Source of the DNA: Arthrobacter sp. D5-1
GTDB taxonomy: Bacteria > Actinomycetota > Actinomycetes > Actinomycetales > Micrococcaceae
Direction of reading: 5' to 3'
DNA length: 64,000 bases
Assembly (NCBI RefSeq): GCF_017357425.1
Contig: NZ_CP014571.1
Coordinates: forward strand, 4,092,001 to 4,156,000
Part shown: positions 26,135-35,772 of the stretch, one piece after another
Layout of the letters: every line of letters begins with the position of its first letter
Position numbering within the stretch: the stretch's first letter is position 1
Program-made: the position numbers and the translations under genes
Notes under the pieces: generated by a model
Database searches by the model: none
Told to the model about the DNA's origin: nothing
Seen by the model: only the letters and a program-made list of their open reading frames with translations

Positions 26135-28792
26135 TTACTTCCTGCGGACCGTAAGGCCCGTTCCTACGGGAGCGCCGCCGTCGGGGCCGGTCAGTGCCTC
26201 GAGGCCCTCAACGGTGAGCTCGTCCAGGTCGGCTGCGGTGTCCACCAGCACGGTGTCTCCGTCGCTGATTTCGCCGGCAAGGATCTCCTTGGCCAGACGG
26301 TCGCCGATCTCCCGCTGGACGAGCCGGCGAAGGGGTCGGGCACCGTAAGCGGGATCGAACCCGGACATGGCCAGCCATGCACGCGCCCCGTCCGAAACTT
26401 CCAGGCTCAAGCGGCGATCCCGGAGTCGGTTGCTGAGCTCGGCCACGTGGAGTTCCACGATCCGGGCCAGTTCCTCCACGGACAGCGGATCGAAGAGCAC
26501 GATCTCGTCCAGGCGGTTCAGGAACTCCGGCTTGAAGGATGCCTGCACCACAGCCATGACGGCCTCGCGCTTGGCCTTGGCGTCCATGGTGGGGTCCACC
26601 AGGAACTGGCTTCCGGAGTTGGACGTCAGCACCAGGATGGTGTTGCGGAAGTCCACGGTGCGGCCCTGACCGTCGGTGAGCCGGCCGTCGTCGAGGACCT
26701 GCAGGAGGATGTCGAAGACCTCCGGGTGGGCCTTCTCCACCTCGTCCAGCAGCACCACGGAATACGGCCTGCGCCGCACAGCCTCAGTCAGCTGGCCGCC
26801 CTCCTCATAGCCCACGTATCCGGGAGGGGCACCCACCAGGCGGGCCACCGAATGCTTCTCGCTGTACTCGGACATGTCGATCCGGATCATGGCGCGTTCG
26901 TCGTCAAAGAGGAAGTCTGCCAAAGCCTTGGCCAGCTCCGTCTTACCTACGCCGGTGGGGCCAAGGAACAGGAACGAACCCGTGGGGCGATTGGGATCGC
27001 TGATGCCTGCGCGCGCACGGCGCACAGCATCGGACACAGCCTGTACAGCCTTGCTCTGCCCGATCAGGCGCTTGCCAAGCTCCTCTTCCATGTGGAGCAG
27101 CTTCTGCGACTCACCTTGCAGCATGCGGCCGGCAGGGATCCCCGTCCAGGCAGAGATCACCTCGGCGATGTCGTCAGCAGTCACGTCTTCGGCGACCATC
27201 AACTCGGGCTTTGACTCGCTCCGGGCCGATTCTTCCTCTGCAGCGGCGCTCAACTCCCGTTCCAGTGCGGGCAGCTCGCCGTAAAGGATCCGCGACGCCG
27301 ATTCGAGGTCGCCCTCGCGCTGGGACTTGTCCGCGGCGGAACGCAGTTCGTCAATCCTTGCCTTGAGCTCGCCCACCCGGTTGAGCCCGGCCTTCTCGGC
27401 TTCCCAGCGCGCATTCAGGGCACTGAGTTCCTCGTTCTTGTCGGCTTTGTCCGCGCGGAGGGCAGCCAGTCGTTCCACCGATGCCGGATCGGTCTCGCCT
27501 TGCAAGGCCAGCTCTTCCATAGTCAAGCGGTCAACGGCGCGGCGCAGCTGGTCGATCTCTTCCGGCGCGGAATCGATCTCCATGCGGAGCCGGGACGCGG
27601 CCTCATCCACGAGGTCGATGGCCTTATCAGGGAGCTGCCGGCCCGAGATGTAGCGGTTGGACAGCGTTGCCGCGGCCACCAACGCGGAGTCGGCGATGGC
27701 CACTTTGTGGTGCGCCTCGTAACGCTCCTTCAGGCCGCGGAGGATACCAATGGTGTCCTCCACGCTGGGCTCGCCCACGTAGACCTGTTGGAAGCGGCGC
27801 TCCAGGGCCGGGTCCTTTTCAATGTTCTCGCGGTACTCATCCAAGGTGGTGGCGCCGATGAGGCGGAGCTCGCCCCGGGCCAGCATGGGCTTGAGCATGT
27901 TGCCTGCATCCATGGCGCTTTCACCCGTTGCACCTGCACCTACCACTGTGTGGATTTCGTCGATGAACGTGACGATCTGGCCGTTGGAGTTCTTGATCTC
28001 CTCAAGCACGGCCTTCAGTCGTTCTTCGAACTCGCCGCGGTACTTTGCGCCGGCAACCATGGAGGCCAGGTCCAGCGCGATGAGCGTCTTGCCGCGCAGG
28101 CTCTCCGGGACGTCACCGGCCACCATACGCTGGGCGAGTCCTTCAACCACGGCGGTCTTGCCGACGCCGGGCTCGCCAATCAGCACGGGGTTGTTCTTGG
28201 TGCGGCGGCTCAGGACCTGAACGACACGACGGATCTCGCTGTCGCGCCCGATCACGGGGTCCAGCTTGCCCGAACGGGCAACTGCAGTGAGGTCTGTGCC
28301 GAACTTCTCCAGCGCTTGGAAGGTGTTTTCCGGGTCCGGTGAGTTGACGTTCCTGTCCCCTCGGACACCCGGCAGGGCGGCGAGCAGCGCCTCATGGGAG
28401 GCACCGGCGTCGCGCATCAGCTTTCCGACGGCGTCACTTCCTGCCGAGAGGCCCAACAGAAGATGTTCAGTGGAGACGAAGGAGTCGCCAAGTTTGTCAG
28501 CCTCATTCTGGGCAGCCTGGATGGCCTGCATGGATTGGCGCGACAATTGTGCCTGCTGGACAGAACTGCCTGAGGACGACGGCAGCGCTTTGATAGCCGA
28601 GCTGGCCTGCACGCTCACGGCATCAGGGTCGGCACCGGTGGCTCGCAGCAGGGCCACTGCAACGCCTTCACGCTGGTCCATCAGCGCCTTCAACAGATGC
28701 GCGGGCTCAAGCTGCGGGTTGCCGGCAGTCGAGGCATTCATGGCGGCCGCAGAAAGGGCCTCCTGGCTTTTGGTGGTGAATTTGACGTCCAA
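26135..28792 (-). CDS. clpB: ClpB disaggregase (AAA+ chaperone)
   Basis: Hexameric ATPase that rescues aggregated proteins together with DnaK. 885 residues: N domain (1-145), first AAA+ module with Walker A GEPGVGKT at 206-213, long coiled-coil middle domain (about 410-530), second AAA+ module with [15 protein letters not shown], and the C-terminal small domain. No ClpP-binding IGF/L loop, consistent with ClpB. Start is TTG at 28792, placed by GGGAG seven bases upstream and by the family start [12 protein letters not shown]; the longer frame upstream is non-homologous. Preceded by a HAIR box. Confidence 0.95.
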   Translation of the reverse strand: MDVKFTTKSQEALSAAAMNASTAGNPQLEPAHLLKALMDQREGVAVALLRATGADPDAVSVQASSAIKALPSSSGSSVQQAQLSRQSMQAIQAAQNEADKLGDSFVSTEHLLLGLSAGSDAVGKLMRDAGASHEALLAALPGVRGDRNVNSPDPENTFQALEKFGTDLTAVARSGKLDPVIGRDSEIRRVVQVLSRRTKNNPVLIGEPGVGKTAVVEGLAQRMVAGDVPESLRGKTLIALDLASMVAGAKYRGEFEERLKAVLEEIKNSNGQIVTFIDEIHTVVGAGATGESAMDAGNMLKPMLARGELRLIGATTLDEYRENIEKDPALERRFQQVYVGEPSVEDTIGILRGLKERYEAHHKVAIADSALVAAATLSNRYISGRQLPDKAIDLVDEAASRLRMEIDSAPEEIDQLRRAVDRLTMEELALQGETDPASVERLAALRADKADKNEELSALNARWEAEKAGLNRVGELKARIDELRSAADKSQREGDLESASRILYGELPALERELSAAAEEESARSESKPELMVAEDVTADDIAEVISAWTGIPAGRMLQGESQKLLHMEEELGKRLIGQSKAVQAVSDAVRRARAGISDPNRPTGSFLFLGPTGVGKTELAKALADFLFDDERAMIRIDMSEYSEKHSVARLVGAPPGYVGYEEGGQLTEAVRRRPYSVVLLDEVEKAHPEVFDILLQVLDDGRLTDGQGRTVDFRNTILVLTSNSGSQFLVDPTMDAKAKREAVMAVVQASFKPEFLNRLDEIVLFDPLSVEELARIVELHVAELSNRLRDRRLSLEVSDGARAWLAMSGFDPAYGARPLRRLVQREIGDRLAKEILAGEISDGDTVLVDTAADLDELTVEGLEALTGPDGGAPVGTGLTVRRK

Positions 28793-28832
28793 AGAGTGCT
28801 CCCTTTCTGGAGTGGATCCGATGCTTTCAAAG

Positions 28833-28851
28833 TTGAGTCTACTACGCTCAA
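28833..28851 (-). promoter_or_regulatory. HAIR box (HspR operator) upstream of clpB
   Basis: TTGAGT-CTACTAC-GCTCAA matches the HAIR consensus (CTTGAGT-N7-ACTCAAG) at 11 of the 12 inner arm positions, 41 bases upstream of the clpB start. HspR represses dnaK and clpB in actinobacteria until heat shock. The hspR gene itself is not in this window. Confidence 0.85.
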
Positions 28852-28962
28852 CTTTAATTTTCAGACCACTGGGTTCCATGTTTGCCCACGGCGAAACCCG
28901 TGTCCAGACAAAACCGTGACTATGTGAATAACAGGCAGCTTCCGCACCCGTAGGCTGGGGCC

Positions 28963-29580
28963 ATGGACACCATTTCAAGCGCGGATGAACTCGAAGAACT
29001 CATAGGCCTGCCCCTTGAACGCACGCGAAAAAAAGTGCGTACGTCGCTCAGCGATTTTGACCGCCAATGGTTGGCCGCGAGCCCCTTTTGCGTGGTGTCC
29101 ACCACGGACGCCCAGGGTCGCGTTGACGCTTCTCCCAAGGGGGATCCCGCAGGATTCATCCACGTCCTGGATCACCAGACCATTGCCATCCCCGAGCGGC
29201 CCGGCAACAAGCTGGCCTTCGGTTTCCACAACATCCTGGAGAACCCCAACGTCGGCATTCTGTCCGTAGTCCCCGGCCGGACGGACACCTTGCGGATCAA
29301 CGGTACGGCGCAGATTGTCCGGGATGCCGATTTCTTCGATCACATGGTGGTCAAGGGACATCGACCCCGAGCTGCCATTGTGGTCACCGTTGACGAAGTC
29401 TTCACGCATTGCGGCAAGGCCTTCATGCGCAGCGGCTTGTGGCAGCCTGAAACCTGGGAACCGGAAGGGCTGCCCAGCATCGCGGTCCTGTCCAAGGCCT
29501 ACACCCAACCGGAGACACCGCTGGAAGAGTTGGAGTCCTACTACGGACCCTCCTACGCCGAGCGGATGTACCGGGACTGA
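28963..29580 (+). CDS. Pyridoxamine 5'-phosphate oxidase-like flavin split-barrel protein
   Basis: 205 residues resembling the MSMEG_1061-type subgroup. CVVSTTDAQGRVDASPKGDPAGFIHVLD is the split-barrel core; PGNKLAFGFHNILENPNVGILSVVPG and TLRINGTAQIVRD complete it. CGKAFMRSGLW near the C terminus is a subgroup feature. It probably binds FMN or a related flavin, perhaps as a reductase; the substrate is unknown. Divergent from clpB with no shared signal apart from proximity. Confidence 0.82.
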   Translation: MDTISSADELEELIGLPLERTRKKVRTSLSDFDRQWLAASPFCVVSTTDAQGRVDASPKGDPAGFIHVLDHQTIAIPERPGNKLAFGFHNILENPNVGILSVVPGRTDTLRINGTAQIVRDADFFDHMVVKGHRPRAAIVVTVDEVFTHCGKAFMRSGLWQPETWEPEGLPSIAVLSKAYTQPETPLEELESYYGPSYAERMYRD

Positions 29581-29583
29581 ATT

Positions 29584-30672
29584 TCACGCCGGGTACAGCG
29601 AGACCAACGCGGACTTGACCACGAACCTCACCTCCATGCCAGGCACCAGGCCCAGATCGGCAGAAGCAGCCGGGGTGATGTCGGCGGAAAGGACCTGCGC
29701 AGATTGCCCCAGACTTGCGCGCACCCTGATCTGGTCGCCGTGTGGTTCAAGGTCCGTGATGACCACGGGAAAGGAATTGCGCGGGCTGCCGTGCACCTCA
29801 CCGGGAAAAACGGAAACGCTCGACGGCGGGAACGCTGCCACGCCTGCCTGGCCGGACTGGGGTGACCAGTCGGGGTCGTGCTGGCCGGCGAAAACCCGGC
29901 CATCCGGCGTCGTAATCCCGTCCTCGCTGAGGGTGCCGGCAACGAGGTTAAGCCCTGCCAAGCCGGCTGCGAAATGGCTTCTGGGCCTTTCAAGGACCTG
30001 GCGTGTAGGGCCTTGCTCGGCGATCCTTCCGTTTTCCACCACGATGACGCGATCGGCAAGCATGTAGGCATCCAGGACGTCGTGCGTAACAATGATGGCT
30101 TTGCGGCCCTCAAGAACCCGCTTGAGCACGCGGCGCAGCAAGGGGGCAGCATGGATATCAAGTGCGGCCATGGGCTCGTCAAGGAGGAGGAGTTCCGGTT
30201 CGGCTGCCAAAGCGCGCGCCACCGCAACCCGTTGGGCCTGCCCGCCGGACATTTGGGAGGGCTTCCTGTCGGCCAGCGGCGAGGCATCAACCTCCGCCAG
30301 CCAGTGCCGGGCAGTTTCCCGCGCGTCCGCCTTCGAAGCCCCCGCACTGCGCGGCCCGAACGCCACGTTGTCCAACGCGTTCAGGTGGGGAAACAGGAGG
30401 GCTTCCTGGGCCAGTAGGGCGGTCCCCCTGAGGTGCGGTGGGCTCCACAAGCGAGTGTCGCCGTCGAGGTTGAACAACGCCCGTTCGCCGTTTTTCGTTG
30501 TGCCCATCGTGGCCGCGCCGGAATCCGGCCGCAGCAGTCCGGCGATCACACCCAACAGCGTCGATTTCCCGGCCCCGTTGGGACCAAGAATGGCAACGGT
30601 CTCGCCGTCGTTGAGCCTGAGGGACATGTCGAAATTCCTGGCGCCGAGGCTGGCCTGCATTTGAAAACTCAC
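29584..30672 (-). CDS. modC: Molybdate ABC transporter ATP-binding protein
   Basis: 362 residues. Walker [10 protein letters not shown]-loop LLAQEAL, signature [16 protein letters not shown], Walker [12 protein letters not shown] and H-loop IIVTHD are complete. The C-terminal 70 residues form a TOBE/Mop domain ([13 protein letters not shown] to [14 protein letters not shown]) typical of ModC, which can bind the oxyanion. Overlaps modB by four bases. Powers import of molybdate, or tungstate, through ModB. Confidence 0.92.
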   Translation of the reverse strand: MSFQMQASLGARNFDMSLRLNDGETVAILGPNGAGKSTLLGVIAGLLRPDSGAATMGTTKNGERALFNLDGDTRLWSPPHLRGTALLAQEALLFPHLNALDNVAFGPRSAGASKADARETARHWLAEVDASPLADRKPSQMSGGQAQRVAVARALAAEPELLLLDEPMAALDIHAAPLLRRVLKRVLEGRKAIIVTHDVLDAYMLADRVIVVENGRIAEQGPTRQVLERPRSHFAAGLAGLNLVAGTLSEDGITTPDGRVFAGQHDPDWSPQSGQAGVAAFPPSSVSVFPGEVHGSPRNSFPVVITDLEPHGDQIRVRASLGQSAQVLSADITPAASADLGLVPGMEVRFVVKSALVSLYPA

Positions 30673-31484
30673 GATTGGACCTCCACGCGCTTACTGCCCT
30701 GCCTGCGGCCGTAGCTGAGCCCCACCACGGCAACCGCCACCGCCACCAGCACCAAGGACAGTGCGACGGCGGCATCGGCGTCGGTCTCCCGCTGCAGATA
30801 GATCTCCAACGGCAACGTGCGGGTGACCCCTTCCAGGCTTCCCGCGAAGGTCAGGGTGGCTCCGAATTCGCCCAAGCTGCGTGCGAAGGACAACACCGCA
30901 CCGGACGCGAGCCCCGGCAGGACCAACGGGAGCGTGACCCGGCGGAGAACCGTGGTTGGCCGGGCGCCGAGTGTCGCAGCGACGGCTTCGTACTTCTTTC
31001 CGGCTGATCGCAGAGCCCCCTCCAGGCTGACCACCAGGAACGGCAGGGCCACAAAAGTCTGGGCCAGGACCACCGCGGTAGTGGAAAATGCAATCTGGAT
31101 TCCCGCCACCTCCAAGGACTTCCCCAGCAGGCCCTGGCGCCCAAACGTGTACAGCAGCGCGATGCCCCCGACGACGGGCGGCAGCACCAGCGGTAAGAGG
31201 ACAAACGCCCTCAGCAGGCGCTGACCTGGAAAGTCGCCACGCGCCAGCACCAACGCCAAAGGAACACCCAGCCCGATGCAGAGCACCGTGCTTGCGGCCG
31301 AGGTTCGCAGGCTAAGGCTCAGTGCTGCGAGCGAGGACTCGGACGTGATGAGTGGGATGAACTGCGGCCAGTTGACCTTGGCCAGCATTGCCACCAATGG
31401 CAGGACCACCAGTAATCCTCCGAGAGCGGCCACGGCATAGATCCACCGCGGGATGCCGTTGTACCCGGAGGCGTCTCGTTTCAT
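30669..31484 (-). CDS. modB: Molybdate ABC transporter permease
   Basis: 271 residues from the ATG at 31484; the frame upstream lacks homology. Five to six membrane segments and the EAA loop [22 protein letters not shown] that docks on Mod[40 protein letters not shown] is characteristic of ModB. The gene lies 16 bases behind modA and overlaps modC, so the three form one operon. Confidence 0.92.
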   Translation of the reverse strand: MKRDASGYNGIPRWIYAVAALGGLLVVLPLVAMLAKVNWPQFIPLITSESSLAALSLSLRTSAASTVLCIGLGVPLALVLARGDFPGQRLLRAFVLLPLVLPPVVGGIALLYTFGRQGLLGKSLEVAGIQIAFSTTAVVLAQTFVALPFLVVSLEGALRSAGKKYEAVAATLGARPTTVLRRVTLPLVLPGLASGAVLSFARSLGEFGATLTFAGSLEGVTRTLPLEIYLQRETDADAAVALSLVLVAVAVAVVGLSYGRRQGSKRVEVQS

Positions 31485-31500
31485 CAGCGCTCCCGGACCA

Positions 31501-32301
31501 CTACGGCGTGCCGAAGCCGGCGTCGCCCAGGATCTTCTTGCCGGCGTCGCCGGTGACCATGGCAATGAATGCCGCTGCCAACGCCTTGTTCTTGCTGGTG
31601 CCCACTGTGGCTATGGGGTAAGTGTTGACGGCTTGGTCTGATTCCGGGAAGGGGATGCCCTTGACCTTGCCCCCGGCCCCCTTGACGTCCGTGACGTAGA
31701 CCAGGCCTGCATCGGCTTCGCCCGAGGTGACCTTGCCGAGGACATCCGTGACGGACGATTCCTCGCTGACCGGACGCAACATGGTTCGGCTCGCCTTCTC
31801 AACGGCGTCCGTGGCTGCCCCGCATGGCACCTGGCTCGCGCAGGTGACCACCTTGACTCCGGGTTTGGCCAAGTCGGCAAAGGAAGAGATCGACGCCGGA
31901 TTGCTGGGTGGGACGGCAATCTCCAGGACGTTGGTGGCGAAGTCGGTCGCCGTACCATCCACGAGTTTGGCCTCGGCAAGCTTGGTCATGTTCTTGGTAT
32001 CGGCTGAAGCGAACACGTCGGCGGGGGCGCCTTGGGTGATCTGCGTGACCAGGTCGGAGGAGCCGGCGAAACTCAGATTCACCCTGGTGCCCGGGTTCTT
32101 GGCTTCGAAGTCATCGGCCAATTGGGTGAAGGTCATTTTCAGTGATGCTGCGGCGAAGACGGTGATCTCCCCGGAGGGCTGCCCCGAGGTTGCAGCGCCG
32201 CCGGAGGCCGGACCCGCGGTCCCTGAAGCGCAGCCCGACAGACTGGCAGAAAGGACTCCTGCAAGCAGCAGCGCGCTGAGCGGCTTATGGGTGAGACTCA
32301 T
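31501..32301 (-). CDS. modA: Molybdate-binding lipoprotein
   Basis: 266 residues with a signal peptide and lipobox LSGC (C24), thus anchored outside the membrane. [26 protein letters not shown] opens the periplasmic-binding fold; [25 protein letters not shown] carries the serines that ligate the oxyanion. [12 protein letters not shown] and [10 protein letters not shown] segments complete the family pattern. It delivers molybdate to ModB. Overlaps the upstream regulator gene by ATGA. Confidence 0.94.
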   Translation of the reverse strand: MSLTHKPLSALLLAGVLSASLSGCASGTAGPASGGAATSGQPSGEITVFAAASLKMTFTQLADDFEAKNPGTRVNLSFAGSSDLVTQITQGAPADVFASADTKNMTKLAEAKLVDGTATDFATNVLEIAVPPSNPASISSFADLAKPGVKVVTCASQVPCGAATDAVEKASRTMLRPVSEESSVTDVLGKVTSGEADAGLVYVTDVKGAGGKVKGIPFPESDQAVNTYPIATVGTSKNKALAAAFIAMVTGDAGKKILGDAGFGTP

Positions 32302-32708
32302 ACGATGCTCTTTCCCTGGGGAGTTTCGATGATGACAGTGGTGGCCTTGACCACGGCGGTGGCCACCGAACCAAGTTCCAGGCCGAGCTCAGTGACGGCT
32401 TCACTGCTCATGAGTGACACCACGCGGAAAGGCCCGCATTGAAGCTCCACTTGAGCCATGACCTTGTCCGCGGTGATGCCCGTGACCAGGCCAACGAACC
32501 GGTTCCGGGCCGAGCTTCCTGTCCGCGAGGGATCGTTGGGAAGGTGTGATTGCCCGCGGGCAAGCGTTGCGAGTTCAAGTCCGTCCACTGCGAGGCGTCC
32601 GGCCGAGTCTTTCTGGGCGGTCAGCGTTCCGTTTTCCGTCCAGCGCCTTACGGTGTCGTCGCTGACACCCAGGAAGCGAGCGGCCTCCGAGATTCGTATT
32701 TGCGGCAT
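32298..32708 (-). CDS. HTH-TOBE regulator, probable molybdate sensor
   Basis: 136 residues: an excisionase/MerR-like helix-turn-helix (IRISEAARFLGVSDDTVRRWTENGTL, 4-29) joined to a TOBE/Mop domain (about 70-136, ARNRFVGLVTGITADKVMAQVEL) that binds molybdate in related proteins. This is the usual compact replacement for ModE in actinobacteria. It leads the modABC operon, overlapping modA, and probably controls it through the repeats at its own start. Confidence 0.85.
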   Translation of the reverse strand: MPQIRISEAARFLGVSDDTVRRWTENGTLTAQKDSAGRLAVDGLELATLARGQSHLPNDPSRTGSSARNRFVGLVTGITADKVMAQVELQCGPFRVVSLMSSEAVTELGLELGSVATAVVKATTVIIETPQGKSIV

Positions 32709-32765
32709 GGAATGAGTCTAGTTCCGTATTTGCGGATTCTGCATCAGCATTTCACCGCAAACGAA
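32695..32765 (-). promoter_or_regulatory. Repeated operator at the start of the mod operon
   Basis: CGTATTTGCGG occurs at 32695-32705 and again at 32725-32735, exactly 30 bp apart (about three helical turns). An inverted partial copy, CCGCAAACGAA, is at 32755-32765, again 30 bp on. The first copy lies inside the first codons of the regulator gene. Such regular spacing on one DNA face suggests cooperative binding and autoregulation by the HTH-TOBE protein. Confidence 0.7.
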
Positions 32766-32916
32766 ATGTGATCAATGGTTCTTGCCAAGCGCGATTCGGT
32801 GCGCGGCCGCCGTCGTGCAGGGAACCTCAGCACCTCGGACGAACTTGCTCCACCTTCCGGGTGAAACCGACCGAAACGGCGCCGACGCCGGGTCCGCGCA
32901 CCCTAGTGTTGAGGAC

Positions 32917-34092
32917 ATGTCCACGAGCATCCAAGCCCTTCGCCCCGCAGCCGCGCCGATCGTTGCCGCTGCCATGCTCGTGGCGCTGATGATCCTCGAC
33001 GAGCACGGCTTCGATGCTGCGAGCGCTGTCCTGTTTGCGCTGACGGCAGCGGTGGCCGCAGCGGAGCTGATTCCGGTTCCGGCCTTCATCTTCGCGTTCG
33101 CAGCATTGGGGCTCCAGGCATTCGGCGTCTTCCCGAGCGTGATGGTGACCGGCGCAACCCAGTTCGTCATGCTTCCCGTTCTTGTCTTCTTCGCAACCCT
33201 GGGCTGGAGAGAACCGCAACGGTGGCCGCTTCCCGTCGCCGCTGTTGCCGCCGCCGGGATGGTGGCTGTGAACTGGTTCGCCGACACCAGCTGGATCAAT
33301 TTCGTGTTCGGCAAGCAACTCGCCGAAGCGGGTACTTTCCGGATCGCCCTGTATGCCTTCCTGGTTTTTGCATCCTTTACAGCCCTCAACCTTGCGGGGT
33401 GGGCGGCGGCAACTACTGTGCGGCAGGCTGCCGCCAACCGGCAGGCCAAGGAACAGGCAGAATCGCGCCTCGAATCGACGTCCGTCGCTTTGATAGTTGA
33501 GCAGGAGCGCAACAGGATTGCCCGGGAACTGCACGATGTCCTTGCACACTCGCTCGCGGTGATCACGGCGCAGGCCGAGGGGATCCGCTACGTCCACAGG
33601 ACCGAGCCGGAGTCAGTGGAGGAAGCGGCCGGCATCATCGCGTCGTCAGCCAGGAGTGCATTGCAGGAGACGCGGCGGCTGGTGCAGAGCTTCGGCTCCG
33701 AGCTTGACGGCCCTGCCCCCGGAGCAGCAGACCTGCCGGCCCTCGCGCAACGGCTTCACAGCAGCGGCATGCCCGTGGAACTTCACACCGGCGGCCTGGA
33801 AGGGCTCTCGCCCGTGGAGGACCTCACCGTGTACAGGATTGTGCAGGAGAGCCTGACAAATGCCTTCAAACACGGAGACCGCAGCGCGGGCGCCACCGTG
33901 ATGGCGGATCGTGACGCCACCGGCCTGCGGCTGACGATCCGCTCAAAACTGGCCGACGGCGGTACGGACGTACCGCCGTCGGGAACCGGCCGCGGCATCC
34001 CCGGCATGCGTGAACGCGCGACGGCGGCAGGCGGCTACCTGACAACGGTCACCGACGGCCAACTCTTCGAAGTGGAGGCGACCCTGCCGTGA
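32917..34092 (+). CDS. Sensor histidine kinase (HisKA_3, NarX/DesK-like)
   Basis: 391 residues from the ATG at 32917 (GAGGAC upstream). Five membrane segments fill residues 10-165 with no large outer loop, so it may sense a membrane or intracellular signal. The dimerisation helix ERNRIARELHDVLAHSLAVI carries phospho-histidine H206. The ATPase domain has the N-box VQESLTNAFKHG and the G-box GRGIPGMRERA. Overlaps the response regulator gene by GTGA, so the two are partners. Confidence 0.9.
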   Translation: MSTSIQALRPAAAPIVAAAMLVALMILDEHGFDAASAVLFALTAAVAAAELIPVPAFIFAFAALGLQAFGVFPSVMVTGATQFVMLPVLVFFATLGWREPQRWPLPVAAVAAAGMVAVNWFADTSWINFVFGKQLAEAGTFRIALYAFLVFASFTALNLAGWAAATTVRQAAANRQAKEQAESRLESTSVALIVEQERNRIARELHDVLAHSLAVITAQAEGIRYVHRTEPESVEEAAGIIASSARSALQETRRLVQSFGSELDGPAPGAADLPALAQRLHSSGMPVELHTGGLEGLSPVEDLTVYRIVQESLTNAFKHGDRSAGATVMADRDATGLRLTIRSKLADGGTDVPPSGTGRGIPGMRERATAAGGYLTTVTDGQLFEVEATLP

Positions 34093-34739
34093 GTGAGGCA
34101 AAGATCCGTGTAGCGCTGGTGGACGACCAGCCCCTGTTCAGCGCAGGCCTGAAGATGATCCTTCGCAGCCAACCGGACCTGGATCTGGTGGGAGAGGCGA
34201 CGGACGGCGAGCAGGCCGTTGCCCTCGCGTCGGACGTCGGACCGGACGTGATGCTGATGGATATCCGGATGCCGGTGATGGACGGGATCACGGCCACCCG
34301 GCGAATCACGGACGGCCCGGGTAGGACAAAGGTCATTGTGCTCACCACCATCCAGCACGATGAGGCAGTGGTCCGGGCCATTCAGGCCGGTGCCGGCGGG
34401 TTCCTGACCAAGGACGCAACCCCGGAATTCCTGCTGGCAGCCATCCGGACCGTCCACTCGGGCCACGCAGTCATGGCACCGTCGGCCACCAATGAACTGC
34501 TCCGCGACTACACCACCCCTTCGGCCGCCGATTCGTCAGTCCTGGAACCGCTGTCCGCGCGCGAGCGCGATGTATTCATGCTGGCTGCCAAGGGCCTCGC
34601 CAACGGGGAGATCGCGGCGTCGCTGGTGCTCAGTGATGCCACCGTCAAGACCCATATCGGCAGCATTCTCTCCAAGCTCACGCTCAAGAACCGCATCCAA
34701 CTGGTGGCATTTGCCTACCAGAACAGGCTGCTCGGCTAG
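34089..34739 (+). CDS. LuxR/NarL-family response regulator
   Basis: 216 residues. Receiver domain 1-120 with D12-D13 pocket, phospho-acceptor D58 in LMDIRMPVMDG, T in VLTT and K in LTKDA. The C-terminal LuxR helix-turn-helix reads LSARERDVFMLAAKGLANGEIAASL and DATVKTHIGSILSKL. GTG start overlapping the kinase stop. The target genes are not shown by sequence; the secreted protein gene just downstream is one candidate. Confidence 0.92.
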   Translation: MSEAKIRVALVDDQPLFSAGLKMILRSQPDLDLVGEATDGEQAVALASDVGPDVMLMDIRMPVMDGITATRRITDGPGRTKVIVLTTIQHDEAVVRAIQAGAGGFLTKDATPEFLLAAIRTVHSGHAVMAPSATNELLRDYTTPSAADSSVLEPLSARERDVFMLAAKGLANGEIAASLVLSDATVKTHIGSILSKLTLKNRIQLVAFAYQNRLLG

Positions 34740-34829
34740 CTCCAACTGCCTTACCGAATGCCCCGGGACTACCGGGGCAGGCCACCGCATTGCCAAAAAC
34801 GGACGATAATTCGTCACGAAGGAGAAACA

Positions 34830-35708
34830 GTGAAGAAGAAGACTATTGGGGCACTGATTCTTGCCGCCGGTGCAGCCGCTACGTTGGCCGCAGCTGCCAC
34901 ACCTGGAGTTTCCTCCATGCTGACCAAGCCTGCCGAGCGTCCGGTCTCCGGCATCACCTTGGCCGCTGAGCAGTTCGCGTCCGAGGATGCGATTGCACAG
35001 AGGGGCGTGGCGGAGGCTGTTCGGAGGTGCATGTCCAAAGCGGGCTATGACTACACCCCTGCAGCATCAGGACAGCAGTCAGTAGATCTCAAACACCACA
35101 TCGGCTTCACCACACTCACCGTTGAAACTGCCCGCGCTTCCGGCTACGCCACCTTCAAGCCCCAGGGGCCGGGGGAGCCTGCCACGAACTCCGAAGTGGG
35201 AAAGCTCCTTGCCGATCCTGCCTTCCAGGCGGCATTGAATGGCGGCGGACCCTCGGAGCAAAATGTGGTCGAGTCTTCTGAGGGGTTGGGCATGCAGTGG
35301 GGAGGATGCACGGCCGAGGGCATCACAGCCATCTACGGCAATGCCAATGACTACATGCGGGCCACCGGCTTGGCGTTCAACTCTTTATTGGTTGCCACAA
35401 ACGCTGCGGCTGCGGATGCCGACATCCAGAGTGCCGTGGACGCTTGGAAAAACTGCATGTCCATGACGGCCTTCCCTTACAGCCTCCCGGGTGAGGCCGC
35501 TTCGGCCGGCTTGGATGCCGGAGGCCAGAAGGAACTCAAGATCGCCGTCACCGATGCCACCTGCCGCGCGGACACCAACTTCGATGCCAAGCTCACCACC
35601 GTTCTGGATAAATACCTGACCACGCGGATGAAGGAGTTGGAGACCGAAGTGGCCGCGGTCAAACAAATCCGAAGCGATGCCTCGGCCCGGGCAAAGGCTT
35701 TGCTCTAG
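34830..35708 (+). CDS. Secreted protein of unknown function
   Basis: 292 residues from a GTG at 34830 with AAGGAG before it. N-terminal signal peptide (KKKTIGALILAAGAAATLAAAATPG) with an AxA-type cleavage region; no lipobox. The mature part is helical, has several cysteines (in VRRCMSKAGYDY, WGGCTAEG, WKNCMSM and DATCRAD) that likely form two disulfides, and ends in a coiled-coil-like stretch MKELETEVAAVKQIRSDA. I recognise no family. It lies behind a two-component system, which may regulate it. Confidence 0.72.
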   Translation: MKKKTIGALILAAGAAATLAAAATPGVSSMLTKPAERPVSGITLAAEQFASEDAIAQRGVAEAVRRCMSKAGYDYTPAASGQQSVDLKHHIGFTTLTVETARASGYATFKPQGPGEPATNSEVGKLLADPAFQAALNGGGPSEQNVVESSEGLGMQWGGCTAEGITAIYGNANDYMRATGLAFNSLLVATNAAAADADIQSAVDAWKNCMSMTAFPYSLPGEAASAGLDAGGQKELKIAVTDATCRADTNFDAKLTTVLDKYLTTRMKELETEVAAVKQIRSDASARAKALL

Positions 35709-35772
35709 CACCAAAGGACCCACAGCCGTACCCTGTTCTAGGGAGAGAGTCTTAGGCGCGAAGGAGCCTCCC

